A program made the position numbers and the translations under genes. From Candidatus Didemnitutus sp. (lineage in GTDB: Bacteria > Verrucomicrobiota > Verrucomicrobiia > Opitutales > Opitutaceae), in the NCBI GenBank assembly GCA_023701285.1, contig JAMPXH010000012.1, positions 1 through 55,748 on the forward strand: a stretch of DNA of 55,748 nt. The letters are read 5' to 3'. The notes beneath the pieces are model-generated. The model was not told where the DNA came from. It was given only the letters and a program-made list of their open reading frames with translations, and made no database searches. The stretch's first letter is position 1. Every line of letters starts with the position of its first letter. Below, piece after piece: positions 26,637-35,747 of the stretch.

Positions 26637-27785
26637 ATGGTCCCTCCGTTTGCCCGTTCGTTTGTCCGTTGCCTGACGCTGTCCGCGTTGCTCACGCCCG
26701 CGCTGGGGCTCGCCGCGAGCTCGATCGAGGAGCGCCTCGCCGCGCTCGAGCAACAGCTGGCGACGCTCGCCCGTGAGAACCAGACGCTGCGCGACCAACT
26801 CGCCAAGCCCGCCGCCCCGTCCGTCACCCTCGGTGGCAAGGAGACCAAGCTCGTGCTCGGCGGCTTCGCCCAGATCCACGCCGAGACCGGCGACGCGCCC
26901 GATAGCCGTTACGCGGGCATCCACGACCGCTTCACCCTCCGCCGCGCCCGCCTCAACCTCCGCGGTAACTTCGGCCGGGAATGGGCCTTCAAGATCGAGA
27001 GCGATTTCGGCGCCAACACCGTCGGCGCCTCCTCCGGTCTGCGCGCCCAGCTCACCGATGCCTACGTCGACTGGACACCGCACGCCGCCGCGCAGGTCCG
27101 CCTCGGCCAGTTCAAGACGCCCTTCGGTTGGGAACAGCTCATGCCCGACACGCAGAATCCCTTCGCCGAACGCCCGCTCGTCAACGACCGCCTCACCGTC
27201 GGCCGCCAGATTGGCCTCGGTCTCTCGGGCAACATCGCGGGCGGCCGCGTCGATTATTCCGTCGGTGCCTTCAACGGCAACGGCGTCAACACCTCGAACA
27301 ACGACAACAACGACTTCATGACCGCCGGCCGCGTCGCCGCCAAGGCCTGGACCGGCACCGCGCACGGTCACAAGGGCGCGTGGAGCGTCGGCGCCAACGC
27401 CTTCACCACACGCGACACCGGCACCTTCACCGGCACGCGCCAAGGCTTCGGCCTCGACACGCAATTCACCCTCGGCCCCGCCGCGCTGCGCGCCGAGTGG
27501 CTCCGCAACACCTTCGACCCCGTCACCGGTGCTTCCTCCGCCGCCGACGGCTGGCACCTCACCGCGCTCTACGACGTGCACCCTGACTGGCAGTTGACCG
27601 CGCGCTACGAGACCTACGACGCCAACACCGCCACCACTGGCAACGAGGACGACACCTGGGTCTTCGGCTGCAACTACCGCATCAACGGCAGCGACCTCTT
27701 CCTCACGCTCAACTACTTCGCCGGCGACGCCAAGTTCGGCGGCCACGACGACCGCCTGATCGGTCGCTTCCAGATCGTATTCTAA
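26637..27785 (+). CDS. Outer-membrane porin (OprP/OprO type) with N-terminal coiled coil
   Basis: A 382-residue outer-membrane protein. The signal peptide is [29 protein letters not shown] short coiled coil follows ([26 protein letters not shown]), then a 16- to 18-strand type beta-barrel with the porin_O_P start [21 protein letters not shown], and [12 protein letters not shown]. It ends in phenylalanine (RFQIVF), the BAM recognition signal. Members are anion/phosphate or general porins; the substrate is not deducible. A methyl-accepting protein starts 32 bp downstream, so they may be co-transcribed. Confidence 0.9.
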   Translation: MVPPFARSFVRCLTLSALLTPALGLAASSIEERLAALEQQLATLARENQTLRDQLAKPAAPSVTLGGKETKLVLGGFAQIHAETGDAPDSRYAGIHDRFTLRRARLNLRGNFGREWAFKIESDFGANTVGASSGLRAQLTDAYVDWTPHAAAQVRLGQFKTPFGWEQLMPDTQNPFAERPLVNDRLTVGRQIGLGLSGNIAGGRVDYSVGAFNGNGVNTSNNDNNDFMTAGRVAAKAWTGTAHGHKGAWSVGANAFTTRDTGTFTGTRQGFGLDTQFTLGPAALRAEWLRNTFDPVTGASSAADGWHLTALYDVHPDWQLTARYETYDANTATTGNEDDTWVFGCNYRINGSDLFLTLNYFAGDAKFGGHDDRLIGRFQIVF

Positions 27786-27817
27786 GCCCCCCGCACGCGC
27801 ACCTTCCCCTCACCTCC

Positions 27818-29371
27818 ATGCAAAAGCTATCCATCAGCGCCAAGATCATCGCCGGTTTCGCCCTGCTCGCTCTCCTTGTGGCGGTCACCGGCTTCGTCGG
27901 CTACCACGCTGGCGAGCGCATCAACGAACACGTCGTCAAGGCCAGCGACCACACGCTCCCGTCCCTCGCCCTCCTCCTCGAAGCCGACCGCGACCTGCAT
28001 CAGGCCCTCGTCGCCGAGCGCACGATGATCTTCGTCGATCCGGGCTCCGAGCAATTCAAGACCCTGCTCAAGGAACACGCCGACAACCTCACGCAAGCCG
28101 CCGAGCGCTGGACAAAATTCAAGCAGATCAACCGCCTGCCCGCCGCGGCCGGGCCCGTGATGGCGGACTACGAACGCAAGATCGCCCACTGGACCGCCAC
28201 CACCGGCCAGATCCGCGACGCCCGCCGCGCCGGCGGCCAGCAGGCCGCGCTCGAGCAGACCATCGCCGCCGCGTTCTCCCAATTCAACGACGCCCGTGGC
28301 TGCATCAACCAGCTCACCGAGATGCTCAACCAGGAGGCCGATCTCGACCAGGCCAGCGCCGTCAGCAGCTATCGCTGGTCGATGTGGAGCAGCTTGGGCG
28401 TGACCACCCTCAGCCTGCTCATCGCCACGGCGCTCACGTGGTTCGTGGGGATCCGCCTCGCGCGCATCCTCAAGACCGTCGTGCAATCCCTCTCCGCCAA
28501 CGCCGCCGAGACCTCGGCCGCCTCGGGCCAGATCACGCACTCCAGCCAGGAACTCGCACAGGGCGCCAGCACACAGGCCGCCTCGCTCGAGGAGATCAGC
28601 GCCTCGCTCGAAGAAGTCTCCAGCATGGTGAAGCGCAACGCCGAGCACGCCGACAAGGCCCGCGCCCTCGCGCAGCAGACGCGCCACGCCGCCGACCACG
28701 GCACCGGCGAGATGCAGCTCATGACGCAGGCCGTGCAGGCGATCGACGAATCCTCCCGCAACATCGGCGCCATCATCAAGACCATCGACGAGATCGCCTT
28801 CCAGACGAACCTCCTCGCGCTCAACGCCGCCGTCGAAGCCGCCCGTGCCGGCGAGGCCGGCGCCGGCTTCAGCGTCGTCGCCGAGGAAGTGCGCGCCCTC
28901 GCCCACCGTTGCGCCTCCGCCGCCAAGGAGACCTCCACCAAGATCGAGGACTCACTCGGCAAGAGCCGCCACGGCGTCGAGCTCAGCACGCGCGTCGCCG
29001 CCTCGCTCGCCGACATCAACGCCCGCGCCCGCGAGGTGGACGGCGTGGTGCAGGAGATCGCCTCCGCCTCGCAGCAGCAGGCGCAAGGCATCGCCTCCAT
29101 CGGCACCGCGGTCTCGAGCATGGACAAAGTCACGCAGGGCAACGCCGCCACCGCCGAGGAGACCGCCAGCGCCGCCGAGGAATTGAACGCGCAGACGCAC
29201 TGCCTGCGCGCCGCGATCCAGGAGCTGAATCAACTGGTCGGCGCCGCCACGCAGGAACCCGCCGCCGGGACCGTGCAAAGTCCCGCCAAGCCCGCGGCAC
29301 CGCGCCGCCACCCAGCCGCACCCGTCCCCGCGCCGAAGCACCGCGAAGAAGCCGCGTTCTTCCGCGATTAA
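27818..29371 (+). CDS. Methyl-accepting chemotaxis protein lacking a HAMP domain
   Basis: A 517-residue chemoreceptor. TM1 is [21 protein letters not shown] four-helix-bundle periplasmic sensor covers about residues 30-190, and TM2 is [22 protein letters not shown]2 leads almost directly ([19 protein letters not shown]) into the cytoplasmic signalling coiled coil, with no recognisable HAMP. The conserved hairpin tip reads [20 protein letters not shown] and [20 protein letters not shown], so coupling to CheA/CheW is likely kept. The C-terminus is Ala/Pro-rich, without a CheR pentapeptide. No che or flagellar genes are in the window. It sits 32 bp behind the porin gene. Confidence 0.92.
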   Translation: MQKLSISAKIIAGFALLALLVAVTGFVGYHAGERINEHVVKASDHTLPSLALLLEADRDLHQALVAERTMIFVDPGSEQFKTLLKEHADNLTQAAERWTKFKQINRLPAAAGPVMADYERKIAHWTATTGQIRDARRAGGQQAALEQTIAAAFSQFNDARGCINQLTEMLNQEADLDQASAVSSYRWSMWSSLGVTTLSLLIATALTWFVGIRLARILKTVVQSLSANAAETSAASGQITHSSQELAQGASTQAASLEEISASLEEVSSMVKRNAEHADKARALAQQTRHAADHGTGEMQLMTQAVQAIDESSRNIGAIIKTIDEIAFQTNLLALNAAVEAARAGEAGAGFSVVAEEVRALAHRCASAAKETSTKIEDSLGKSRHGVELSTRVAASLADINARAREVDGVVQEIASASQQQAQGIASIGTAVSSMDKVTQGNAATAEETASAAEELNAQTHCLRAAIQELNQLVGAATQEPAAGTVQSPAKPAAPRRHPAAPVPAPKHREEAAFFRD

Positions 29372-29384
29372 GATGCGCGCCGGT

Positions 29385-29402
29385 GCAGGCCGCGCGGCCT
29401 GC
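29385..29402. terminator. Palindrome between convergent MCP and folE2 genes
   Basis: GCAGGCC / GGCCTGC (7 bp) around a GCGC centre lies 13 bp past the MCP stop. It has no T-run, so a terminator role is only possible. Confidence 0.35.
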
Positions 29403-29462
29403 CCGGTTGCCGCTCCGCCGACGCACACGATGTGGCGGCGGAAACGAGCGCGCGGCGCGCGC

Positions 29463-30443
29463 TCAGCAGATCAGCGAACCAAACTCCATGAAGTCGGCCT
29501 TGAATCCGCCTTTCACGCCCTTGCAGATGACGCTGACGGCGTCGTGCGAATGGAGCGATTCGAGGTGCGAACAGGCGATGCGGAAGTCGACGATGCGCTC
29601 GTCGGCATCGAACTCCTTGTAGAGCAGCCGCGCGGCGTCCTCGACGAATTTGAGGGACGCGCCGTTGAGCTCGGCGAAGGCCTGCTCGTCCTCGCGCTTC
29701 ACCATCACCTGCGTCTCCGTCTGGAGCGCACGCAGGCAGTGGGCGTGGATGTCCTCGATCCAGATCTTCTTTCCCGGTGCTTCCTCGACCGTCACGCGCG
29801 CCTTGCTGCGCTGCGAGTGCGGCACGGTGTAGGCGCCGCGCAGGTCGCGGGCGTGCTCGGAGAGTTCCGCCGAGCAGGGGCAGGCGGAGGAATAGATAAA
29901 ATCGAAATGGATGAAGCGGCGGTAGGCGCCCGTGTGCGTCATCACGCCCTCGAACGCGACGTTGTAGAACTGGTAGCCGCTCAGGCCGCTGCGCAGGCTC
30001 TCGCGCAGCATCGGGTAGGAGAACGAGATCTTCAACCGCGCGTCCTTGCTGGCGATGTTGCGCAGGTAATTCTTCAGCACCTTGCCCATCCACTCGCCGG
30101 TCGTGACCTCGTCCTTGTGGTCGTAGAACGTGCGCATGATGCGGCTCATGTTGATGCCCTTCAACTCGGCCTCGAGCGAGACGGTGCCGGTGACGCTCGT
30201 TTCGAGCGTGAGGGTCTCGCGGGACTTCGTGCGGTATTTGAGCGGCAGCTTGAAGTTGTGGATGCCGACCTGCTGGATCGGCACGTTGGCGCCCTGGATG
30301 GCGTCGTGCGCGGCCTCCATCATGTCGGGCAGCGAAGCGCGATACGCCGCGGTGGAGCGGAATTTCTTGTCGTAGCCGCGCTTCATCCGCGGCTCGGCTC
30401 CGTCCGCGGAGCGGTGGAGATACATCGGCTTCGATTTGCTCAT
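29463..30443 (-). CDS. folE2: GTP cyclohydrolase FolE2 (type IB)
   Basis: A 326-residue COG1469 enzyme converting GTP to 7,8-dihydroneopterin triphosphate, the first step of folate, queuosine or biopterin synthesis. Family text includes [12 protein letters not shown] near residue 57, [17 protein letters not shown], the catalytic cysteine region [21 protein letters not shown] and the C-terminal [12 protein letters not shown] (folate-family ESIHNHDA). FolE2 uses a more relaxed metal than FolE1 and often serves under zinc limitation. The start is ATG 30443 ([12 protein letters not shown]); the 13 codons upstream lack homology. It lies 46 bp after the PTPS gene in the same operon. Confidence 0.92.
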   Translation of the reverse strand: MSKSKPMYLHRSADGAEPRMKRGYDKKFRSTAAYRASLPDMMEAAHDAIQGANVPIQQVGIHNFKLPLKYRTKSRETLTLETSVTGTVSLEAELKGINMSRIMRTFYDHKDEVTTGEWMGKVLKNYLRNIASKDARLKISFSYPMLRESLRSGLSGYQFYNVAFEGVMTHTGAYRRFIHFDFIYSSACPCSAELSEHARDLRGAYTVPHSQRSKARVTVEEAPGKKIWIEDIHAHCLRALQTETQVMVKREDEQAFAELNGASLKFVEDAARLLYKEFDADERIVDFRIACSHLESLHSHDAVSVICKGVKGGFKADFMEFGSLIC

Positions 30444-30489
30444 GGGTTCGTTTTTACGGGGGACGATAACCGGCGGATGCACGCGGGCG

Positions 30490-30981
30490 TCATTCCGCCT
30501 GCGGGCCGAAATATTCGGCGTAGTTGCGCGGCGTCTCGTAGAGGCGCACGCGATGGAGTTTACCGCGCGGGATGCGCGGCTCGATCTCGTGCCAGAAGGC
30601 GATGACGAGATTCTCGGTCGAAGGGATGATGCCGCGGAGGAAGTCCACCTCGTCGTTGAGGTTGCGGTGGTCGCACTTGTCGACGACGGCCTCGTGGAGG
30701 ATGCGCTTCAACTCGCCGAGATCCATGATGTAGCCGGTGTCGGGATCGGGGCGGCCGCGGAGGGAAACCTCGAGCACGTAGTTGTGCCCGTGCCAGTGCG
30801 GGTTGGTGCAGAGGCCGTATTGCTTCTTGTTCCAAGCCTGGCTCTTCGTCGGGTTGTGGAGCCGGTGCGCGGAGTTGAAATGCACCTGCCGCGTGATCGT
30901 CACCACGCCCGGCAGCACCCGCGGAGCGGCGGGAGTGGCGGAGGCGCGGCGGCGCCGGGGAGCGGAGGACTTGGCGGGCAT
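30490..30981 (-). CDS. 6-pyruvoyl-tetrahydropterin synthase family protein (CX5HGH type)
   Basis: A 163-residue T-fold enzyme acting on the FolE2 product. It has the zinc histidine in FNSAHRL, the signature C-TNPHW-HGH (five residues between Cys and HGH), DHRNLND and the substrate glutamate region [11 protein letters not shown]. The CX5HGH spacing is that of true PTPS enzymes of tetrahydrobiopterin synthesis, whereas QueD enzymes of the queuosine route usually have CX3HGH. The N-terminal 27 residues are a basic, Ala/Pro-rich extension. It is first in a two-gene operon with folE2. No queC, queE or queF is nearby, which also favours a biopterin role. Confidence 0.87.
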   Translation of the reverse strand: MPAKSSAPRRRRASATPAAPRVLPGVVTITRQVHFNSAHRLHNPTKSQAWNKKQYGLCTNPHWHGHNYVLEVSLRGRPDPDTGYIMDLGELKRILHEAVVDKCDHRNLNDEVDFLRGIIPSTENLVIAFWHEIEPRIPRGKLHRVRLYETPRNYAEYFGPQAE

Positions 30982-31106
30982 GAGGGATCAAGCCAATGCA
31001 CTTTCCCCGGCGCGTCAACCAGCGACCCTCGGTCCGGCGCCCCGCGCGCGACCGTGCGCGGGTTTTCCCTTGTCGCGCCGAAGCGCGGCGCGCTCAATCC
31101 GCCCAC

Positions 31107-31901
31107 ATGCCCGTCCGATTCCGCATCCTCGGCAGCGGCAGCGCCGGCAACGCCGCCCTCCTCCAGACCGACGACACGCGCGTGCTCGTCGACGCGGGGT
31201 TCTCGGCGCGCAAGCTCCAAGAGATGCTCGCGGCCGCGGGCGAGTCGTTGGAGCGCATCGATGCGATCTTCCTTACGCACGAGCACGGCGACCATGCGGC
31301 GGGGCTCGGCGGCCTCGCCAAGCACCCGCACATCCGCGTCTTCGCCAACCCCGCCACCGCCGCCGCCGTGCAACGCACGCTCAAGCACCGCATCGCGTGG
31401 CAGTATTTCGAAACGGGGGCGACGTTCCGCTTCCGCGACCTCGAGGTGAGCAGCTTCTCCGTGCCGCACGACGCGCAGGACCCGGTCGGCTTCCTCCTCG
31501 CGCACGGCCATGACGACCTGCTCTCGCCGCGCCGCACCCTCGCGTGGCTGACCGACCTCGGCCACGCGCCCGCGCACATCCGCGAGCGCGTGCGCGACGC
31601 CGACGTGCTCGTGGTGGAGGCCAACTATTGCCCGCACCTGCTCGAGGCCGACACCAAGCGCCCGTGGTCGGTGAAGCAGCGCATCAACGGCCGCCACGGA
31701 CATCTCTCCAACGAGGCCGCGCGAGAGTTGCTCGCCGCGATTGCGGGGCCGCGCCTGCGCCATGTGTTTTTCGCCCACCTCAGCCGCGACTGCAACACGC
31801 CCGCCGCCGTCGAGGCCGCCTGCGGGCCGACGCTGGCCGCGCTGCACTGCCGCTTCTCGGTCGTCGCCCCCGGAGCCGGGAGCGAGCCGATCGAATTCTA
31901 G
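31107..31901 (+). CDS. MBL-fold metallo-hydrolase (WalJ/YycJ-like)
   Basis: A 264-residue metallo-beta-lactamase fold protein starting MPVRFRILGSGSAGNA, the usual YycJ/WalJ opening. The metal site THEHGDH is at 57-63; further ligands lie in VPHDAQDPVGF, VVEANYCPHLL and HLSRDCNTP, and the GHLSN motif near residue 200 is typical of the family. WalJ proteins are predicted nucleases coordinating cell division with replication in Firmicutes; elsewhere the role is unproven. ATG 31107 is chosen because the upstream in-frame sequence is antisense to the PTPS gene. Pyruvate kinase follows after 178 bp. Confidence 0.87.
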   Translation: MPVRFRILGSGSAGNAALLQTDDTRVLVDAGFSARKLQEMLAAAGESLERIDAIFLTHEHGDHAAGLGGLAKHPHIRVFANPATAAAVQRTLKHRIAWQYFETGATFRFRDLEVSSFSVPHDAQDPVGFLLAHGHDDLLSPRRTLAWLTDLGHAPAHIRERVRDADVLVVEANYCPHLLEADTKRPWSVKQRINGRHGHLSNEAARELLAAIAGPRLRHVFFAHLSRDCNTPAAVEAACGPTLAALHCRFSVVAPGAGSEPIEF

Positions 31902-32079
31902 CGCCGGAGCAGCTGCTTGGCTGTCGCCTAAGTCAGCGCCGGACAAAGGTTCGCACCGGTCCATCCTCCGTCGTCACACGGCCCCCGCTCCAGCGCTCCG
32001 GATTTTAGGCAACAGGTCGAACGTCAATGCCGGGCTTTTGCTTTGCGCGCGTGCGGGCACAGCCCTTCCTTCGGCGCGT

Positions 32080-33516
32080 ATGATGCCTCCTCCGCCTTTC
32101 CGACGCACCAAGATCATCGCCACCCTCGGCCCTGCGACCGAGAGCCATGAGATGCTGGCGCAGCTCATCCGCTCGGGCGTCGACGTCATCCGCCTCAACA
32201 TGGCGCACGCTTCCCACGAGTGGACGCGCAAGATCATCCGCCGCATCCGCGACGTCTCGCGCGAGCTCGGGCACGAGGTCGCCATCATGATGGACATCAA
32301 GGGCCCCGAGATCCGCACCGGCGATGTCGCCGTGCCGATCGAGCTCCAGCCGGGCGAGATCTTCGACTTCACGGTCAAGCCCGAGAGCACGCGCGACCGC
32401 GCCGAGGAGATCCGCTCCGTCGACGTGAACTACCGCAATCTCGTCAACGACATCCAGGTCGGCGACACCGTGCTCGTCGACAACGGCCTGATCCGCCTCG
32501 AGGTGCTCGAGAAGCGCGACTCGCACATCCGCTGCCGCGTGCTCACGCCCGGCCAGCTCTCCTCGCGCCGCCATATCAACCTGCCCGGCGTGCACGTGAA
32601 CCTGCCGTCTTTCACCGAGAAGGACCGCGGCGACACGCTCGTGGGCATCAGCGAAGGCATCGACTTCGTCGCCCTCTCCTTCGTGCGCGAGGCGGCCGAC
32701 GTGGTCCAGCTTCGCGGCTTCCTCAAGGAGCACGGCTCGCCGGCGCGCATCGTCGCCAAGATCGAAGACCAGTCCGCGATCAACAACCTCGACGAGATCA
32801 TCCGCGCCACCGACGTGCTCATGGTCGCCCGCGGCGACCTCGGCATCGAGATCCCTTACGAGGAGCTCCCCGTCGTGCAGCGCCGCGCCGTCGGCACCTG
32901 CCTGTCCATCGGCCGCCCCGTCATCATCGCCACGCACATGCTCGAATCGATGATCGGCCAGCCCATGCCCACGCGCGCGGAGATCACCGACGTGGCCAAC
33001 GCCGTCTTCGAACAGGCCGACTGCGTGATGCTCTCCGGCGAGACGACCGTCGGCCGCTACCCGCTCGAATGCGTGGGCGTGCTCGACAAGATCTCCCGCC
33101 GCATCGAGGAGGAGATCGCCTGCGAATTCGTCGAGCCCGCCGTCTTCCTCGCCGAGCGCATGAAGCTGCTCCGCTCCGCCGTCGTGATGGCGAACGAGCT
33201 GCCCAACTCCGCCATCCTCTGTTTCACCCGCCGTGGCGTCACCGCCGCCGGCCTCGCGGCGCACCGGCCGCTGCGCGCGCCGATTCTCGCCCTCACCGAT
33301 TCGGCGGAAACCCTGCGCCACCTCCGCATCGTGCGCTCGGTCGAGCCCTACCTGCTCCAGCCCTTCGACGACCCGGAGAAGACCATCCTGCGCGCGCTCG
33401 AGCTGCTGACCCAGCGCGGCCGCATCAAGGCCGGCGACAAGCTGGTCATCATCTCGGATGTGATGACGAGTTCGCAGCACCGCATCGACAGCATCCAACT
33501 CCGCACGGTCGAGTAA
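32080..33516 (+). CDS. pyk: Pyruvate kinase with altered cation site
   Basis: A 478-residue glycolytic enzyme (phosphoenolpyruvate plus ADP to pyruvate plus ATP). TIM barrel with inserted B domain: KIIATLGPAT at the start, GPEIRTG, AKIEDQ with catalytic K227, MVARGDLGIEIP and IATHMLESM, then a C-terminal regulatory domain. Departures from the family: RLNFSHG reads RLNMAHA (38-44), and DTKGPE reads DIKGPE (72-77). Thus two of the usual potassium ligands, the Ser and the Thr, become Ala42 and Ile73, while N40, D72 and the potassium-dependence glutamate E77 remain. It is probably active, but the monovalent-cation requirement may differ. Confidence 0.93.
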   Translation: MMPPPPFRRTKIIATLGPATESHEMLAQLIRSGVDVIRLNMAHASHEWTRKIIRRIRDVSRELGHEVAIMMDIKGPEIRTGDVAVPIELQPGEIFDFTVKPESTRDRAEEIRSVDVNYRNLVNDIQVGDTVLVDNGLIRLEVLEKRDSHIRCRVLTPGQLSSRRHINLPGVHVNLPSFTEKDRGDTLVGISEGIDFVALSFVREAADVVQLRGFLKEHGSPARIVAKIEDQSAINNLDEIIRATDVLMVARGDLGIEIPYEELPVVQRRAVGTCLSIGRPVIIATHMLESMIGQPMPTRAEITDVANAVFEQADCVMLSGETTVGRYPLECVGVLDKISRRIEEEIACEFVEPAVFLAERMKLLRSAVVMANELPNSAILCFTRRGVTAAGLAAHRPLRAPILALTDSAETLRHLRIVRSVEPYLLQPFDDPEKTILRALELLTQRGRIKAGDKLVIISDVMTSSQHRIDSIQLRTVE

Positions 33517-33569
33517 GCAGCCGGCGCCGGCGCGAGCGTGCGAGGTGTTTCGCCTCCTGTCGCAGCGCG

Positions 33570-33806
33570 TCAGTCGCCCGTGCGCACAAATCGCGCCACG
33601 CGGCGCCCCGCCACCTCGACCTGCTCCGCGAACATCGCCGCCGGTCGCACCCACAGCCCGCGTGCGCCGTAGAGCGCCTGATAGACCACGAGCGGCTCCA
33701 GCGTCTCCGAGTGCCGCGCCAAGCCGAGCACGCGGTAGTCGTTGCCCTTGTAGTGACGGTAGAGCCCGGGTCGTGGTTCGGCGGGCAGCGGCGGTAAATC
33801 GCTCAT
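33570..33806 (-). CDS. DUF1653 domain protein
   Basis: A 78-residue protein that is a single DUF1653 domain: GLYRHYKGNDYRVLGLARHSETLE, VVYQALYG, LWVRPAAMFAEQVE and RFVRTGD match the family along its whole length. Function unknown; the compact SH3-like beta fold suggests a small binding module. The frame is open further upstream, but the ATG at 33806 gives the standard length. It is convergent with pyruvate kinase and divergent from the exosortase locus. Confidence 0.88.
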   Translation of the reverse strand: MSDLPPLPAEPRPGLYRHYKGNDYRVLGLARHSETLEPLVVYQALYGARGLWVRPAAMFAEQVEVAGRRVARFVRTGD

Positions 33807-33941
33807 GCGCCAGCCCACCACGCCGCCGCCGGCTCCGCAAGCCGCCGACCACGGCACACAACCCACGCAGCGCCGCGCGCCGGGATTTTTGGCTCGCTGC
33901 ATCAGCCCGATTTCTACCCCTTATAAAACCAGCAAGACCCC

Positions 33942-35747
33942 ATGCTCCTCCTCACGCGACGCAGCTCCCGGCACAAACAGCTCAAACTCATTCTCTGGCT
34001 CATCACGGCGTCGATCGTCGCCTTCGTGGGCTGGAAATCCTGGCAACTCGGTGTGCCACGCTACAAAGCCTGGAAACAGCAACGCGCGCTCGCCCAAGCC
34101 AAGGAATTCATCGCCGCCCGCGACCCGCAAAACGCCCAGGTCGCCCTCGAGGTCGCGCTGAAGACGATCCCCGGCGACGTGGACGCGCTGCGCGTGGCCG
34201 CCGACATGCTCGAGCAGGTCGGCGCGGCACAGGCGGTGCGCCTGCGGCGGGACATCTCGCGCCTGCGCCCGGACTCGGCCGAGGATGCCGCCCTGCTGGT
34301 CTACACAGCCATGAGCTTCCGCGACTTCAACACCGCCCGCGATGCACTCGCCGCGATGACGCCCGAAGTCGCGGGCCGCACCCCCGCCCTGCGCGCCGCG
34401 CTCGCCTTCGCGCTGGCCACGGACAACCGCCCCATCGCCGACGCCGCGTTCGACCGGCTCAAGGCCCAGTTGCCCGACGATGTGGAGCTGCGCTTCGCGC
34501 ACGCCACGTTGCGCCTGAAACATCCGGGTGACACCCAGCGGGCCGCCGCGCGCGCCGAGGTCGAACGTCTGGCGGCGGAGCACCCTCAGCTCGCCCTCAA
34601 GGCCTATCGCGCCCTCGCCTCGACGGCCCTCCAGCAACGCGACTACGCCACCGCCCGCCGAGCACTTGAGAGTGCCGGGCGGCACCCCGAGGCCGTCCTC
34701 AACGACCAGCTCCAACTCGCGAACCTCGATCTGCTCATCGACAAGCAACCCTTCCCCGAAGTCTTCGCCCGCCTGACCCCGCGCGTCGGGAAGACCGCCG
34801 CCGAAATCGGCCAATTCGTGCAATGGCTCCTCGTCCAACGCCGCGTGAGCGAGGCTGCCAGCTGGCTGGCCACGCTGCCCGCGGACGCGGACATCCAGCC
34901 CGTGGTCGCCGCCGCGCGCGCCGATCTCAGCGCCGCCCGCAGCGAATGGGACGAACTGCTCCGCCAGCTCGAACGTGGCGCCTGGGGCCCGTTGCCGGAA
35001 GAAACCATCCGGCTCGTGTCCGCAGCGCGCGCGATTGACGGCCAAGGCCGCCCGGTCCTCCGCGCCGAGACGTGGGGCCTCGCCCTGCAAAGCACGAAGG
35101 GCCAGCTCGGCGCCCTCCGCACCCTACATCGTCTCGCCGTGCTGTTCGGCTGGCAACCCGAGTCCGAGACCACGCTGTGGAGCATCGCCCGCGCGCACCC
35201 GAACCAGACTTGGTCGCACCAAGCGCTGTTCGACCTTTATCACGCCCAGCGCAACACCGCCAACATGCGCGACGTCATGAACACCCTGCGGCAGGCAGAT
35301 CCGTCCGTGGCGCGGTATCAACACGACTGGGCCGTGCTCGCGCTGCTGCTCGATCCTTCCGCCACGTGGAACGCGCCGAAGCGCACCTTGGAGGAATTGC
35401 ACCAGGCCGATCCCGCCAATCCGAACTACCTCGCGAGCTACGCCTTCGCCCTCGCCCTTGCCGGCAAGAAAAAGGAATCGCTCGAGATGCTGGCCCGCCT
35501 CCCCGAGCCCGAGCTCAGTTATCCGCCACGCCTGCCCTACCTCGCCTACATCTACGGCGCCGCCGGCAATGCGCCGGCACTGACGAAAGTCGCGGCCGCA
35601 GCGACCAGCGGCAATTATCTGCCCGAGGAATTCGGGTTGATCCGGCGGGCGCAGGAAATCGTGACCGCCCGTCCGCCACCTCCACCCAAGGAGAAATCCG
35701 CCAAGACCGCACCCGCGGCCGGCGGCAGCCCGTCGGGCAAACCATGA
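33942..35747 (+). CDS. TPR-like membrane-anchored protein of the exosortase locus
   Basis: A 601-residue protein with a basic N-terminus (LTRRSSRHKQLK), one membrane helix (LILWLITASIVAFVGWKSWQL) and a long helical-repeat body of degenerate tetratricopeptide units (for example LAQAKEFIAARDPQNAQVALEVALKTIPGD near 50, and NPNYLASYAFALALAGKKKESLEMLARLP near 500). It ends in a Pro/Lys-rich tail. Its stop overlaps the exosortase ATG (ATGA). TPR proteins commonly accompany exosortases and are thought to assist export or surface polysaccharide assembly; that role is inferred here from position. Confidence 0.82.
   Translation: MLLLTRRSSRHKQLKLILWLITASIVAFVGWKSWQLGVPRYKAWKQQRALAQAKEFIAARDPQNAQVALEVALKTIPGDVDALRVAADMLEQVGAAQAVRLRRDISRLRPDSAEDAALLVYTAMSFRDFNTARDALAAMTPEVAGRTPALRAALAFALATDNRPIADAAFDRLKAQLPDDVELRFAHATLRLKHPGDTQRAAARAEVERLAAEHPQLALKAYRALASTALQQRDYATARRALESAGRHPEAVLNDQLQLANLDLLIDKQPFPEVFARLTPRVGKTAAEIGQFVQWLLVQRRVSEAASWLATLPADADIQPVVAAARADLSAARSEWDELLRQLERGAWGPLPEETIRLVSAARAIDGQGRPVLRAETWGLALQSTKGQLGALRTLHRLAVLFGWQPESETTLWSIARAHPNQTWSHQALFDLYHAQRNTANMRDVMNTLRQADPSVARYQHDWAVLALLLDPSATWNAPKRTLEELHQADPANPNYLASYAFALALAGKKKESLEMLARLPEPELSYPPRLPYLAYIYGAAGNAPALTKVAAAATSGNYLPEEFGLIRRAQEIVTARPPPPPKEKSAKTAPAAGGSPSGKP

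Noticed and set aside
33522-33533. GCCGGCGCCGGC palindrome after pyruvate kinase as a terminator
   Set aside because: It has no usable loop as written and no T-run; such self-complementary GC strings are frequent by chance at this composition.
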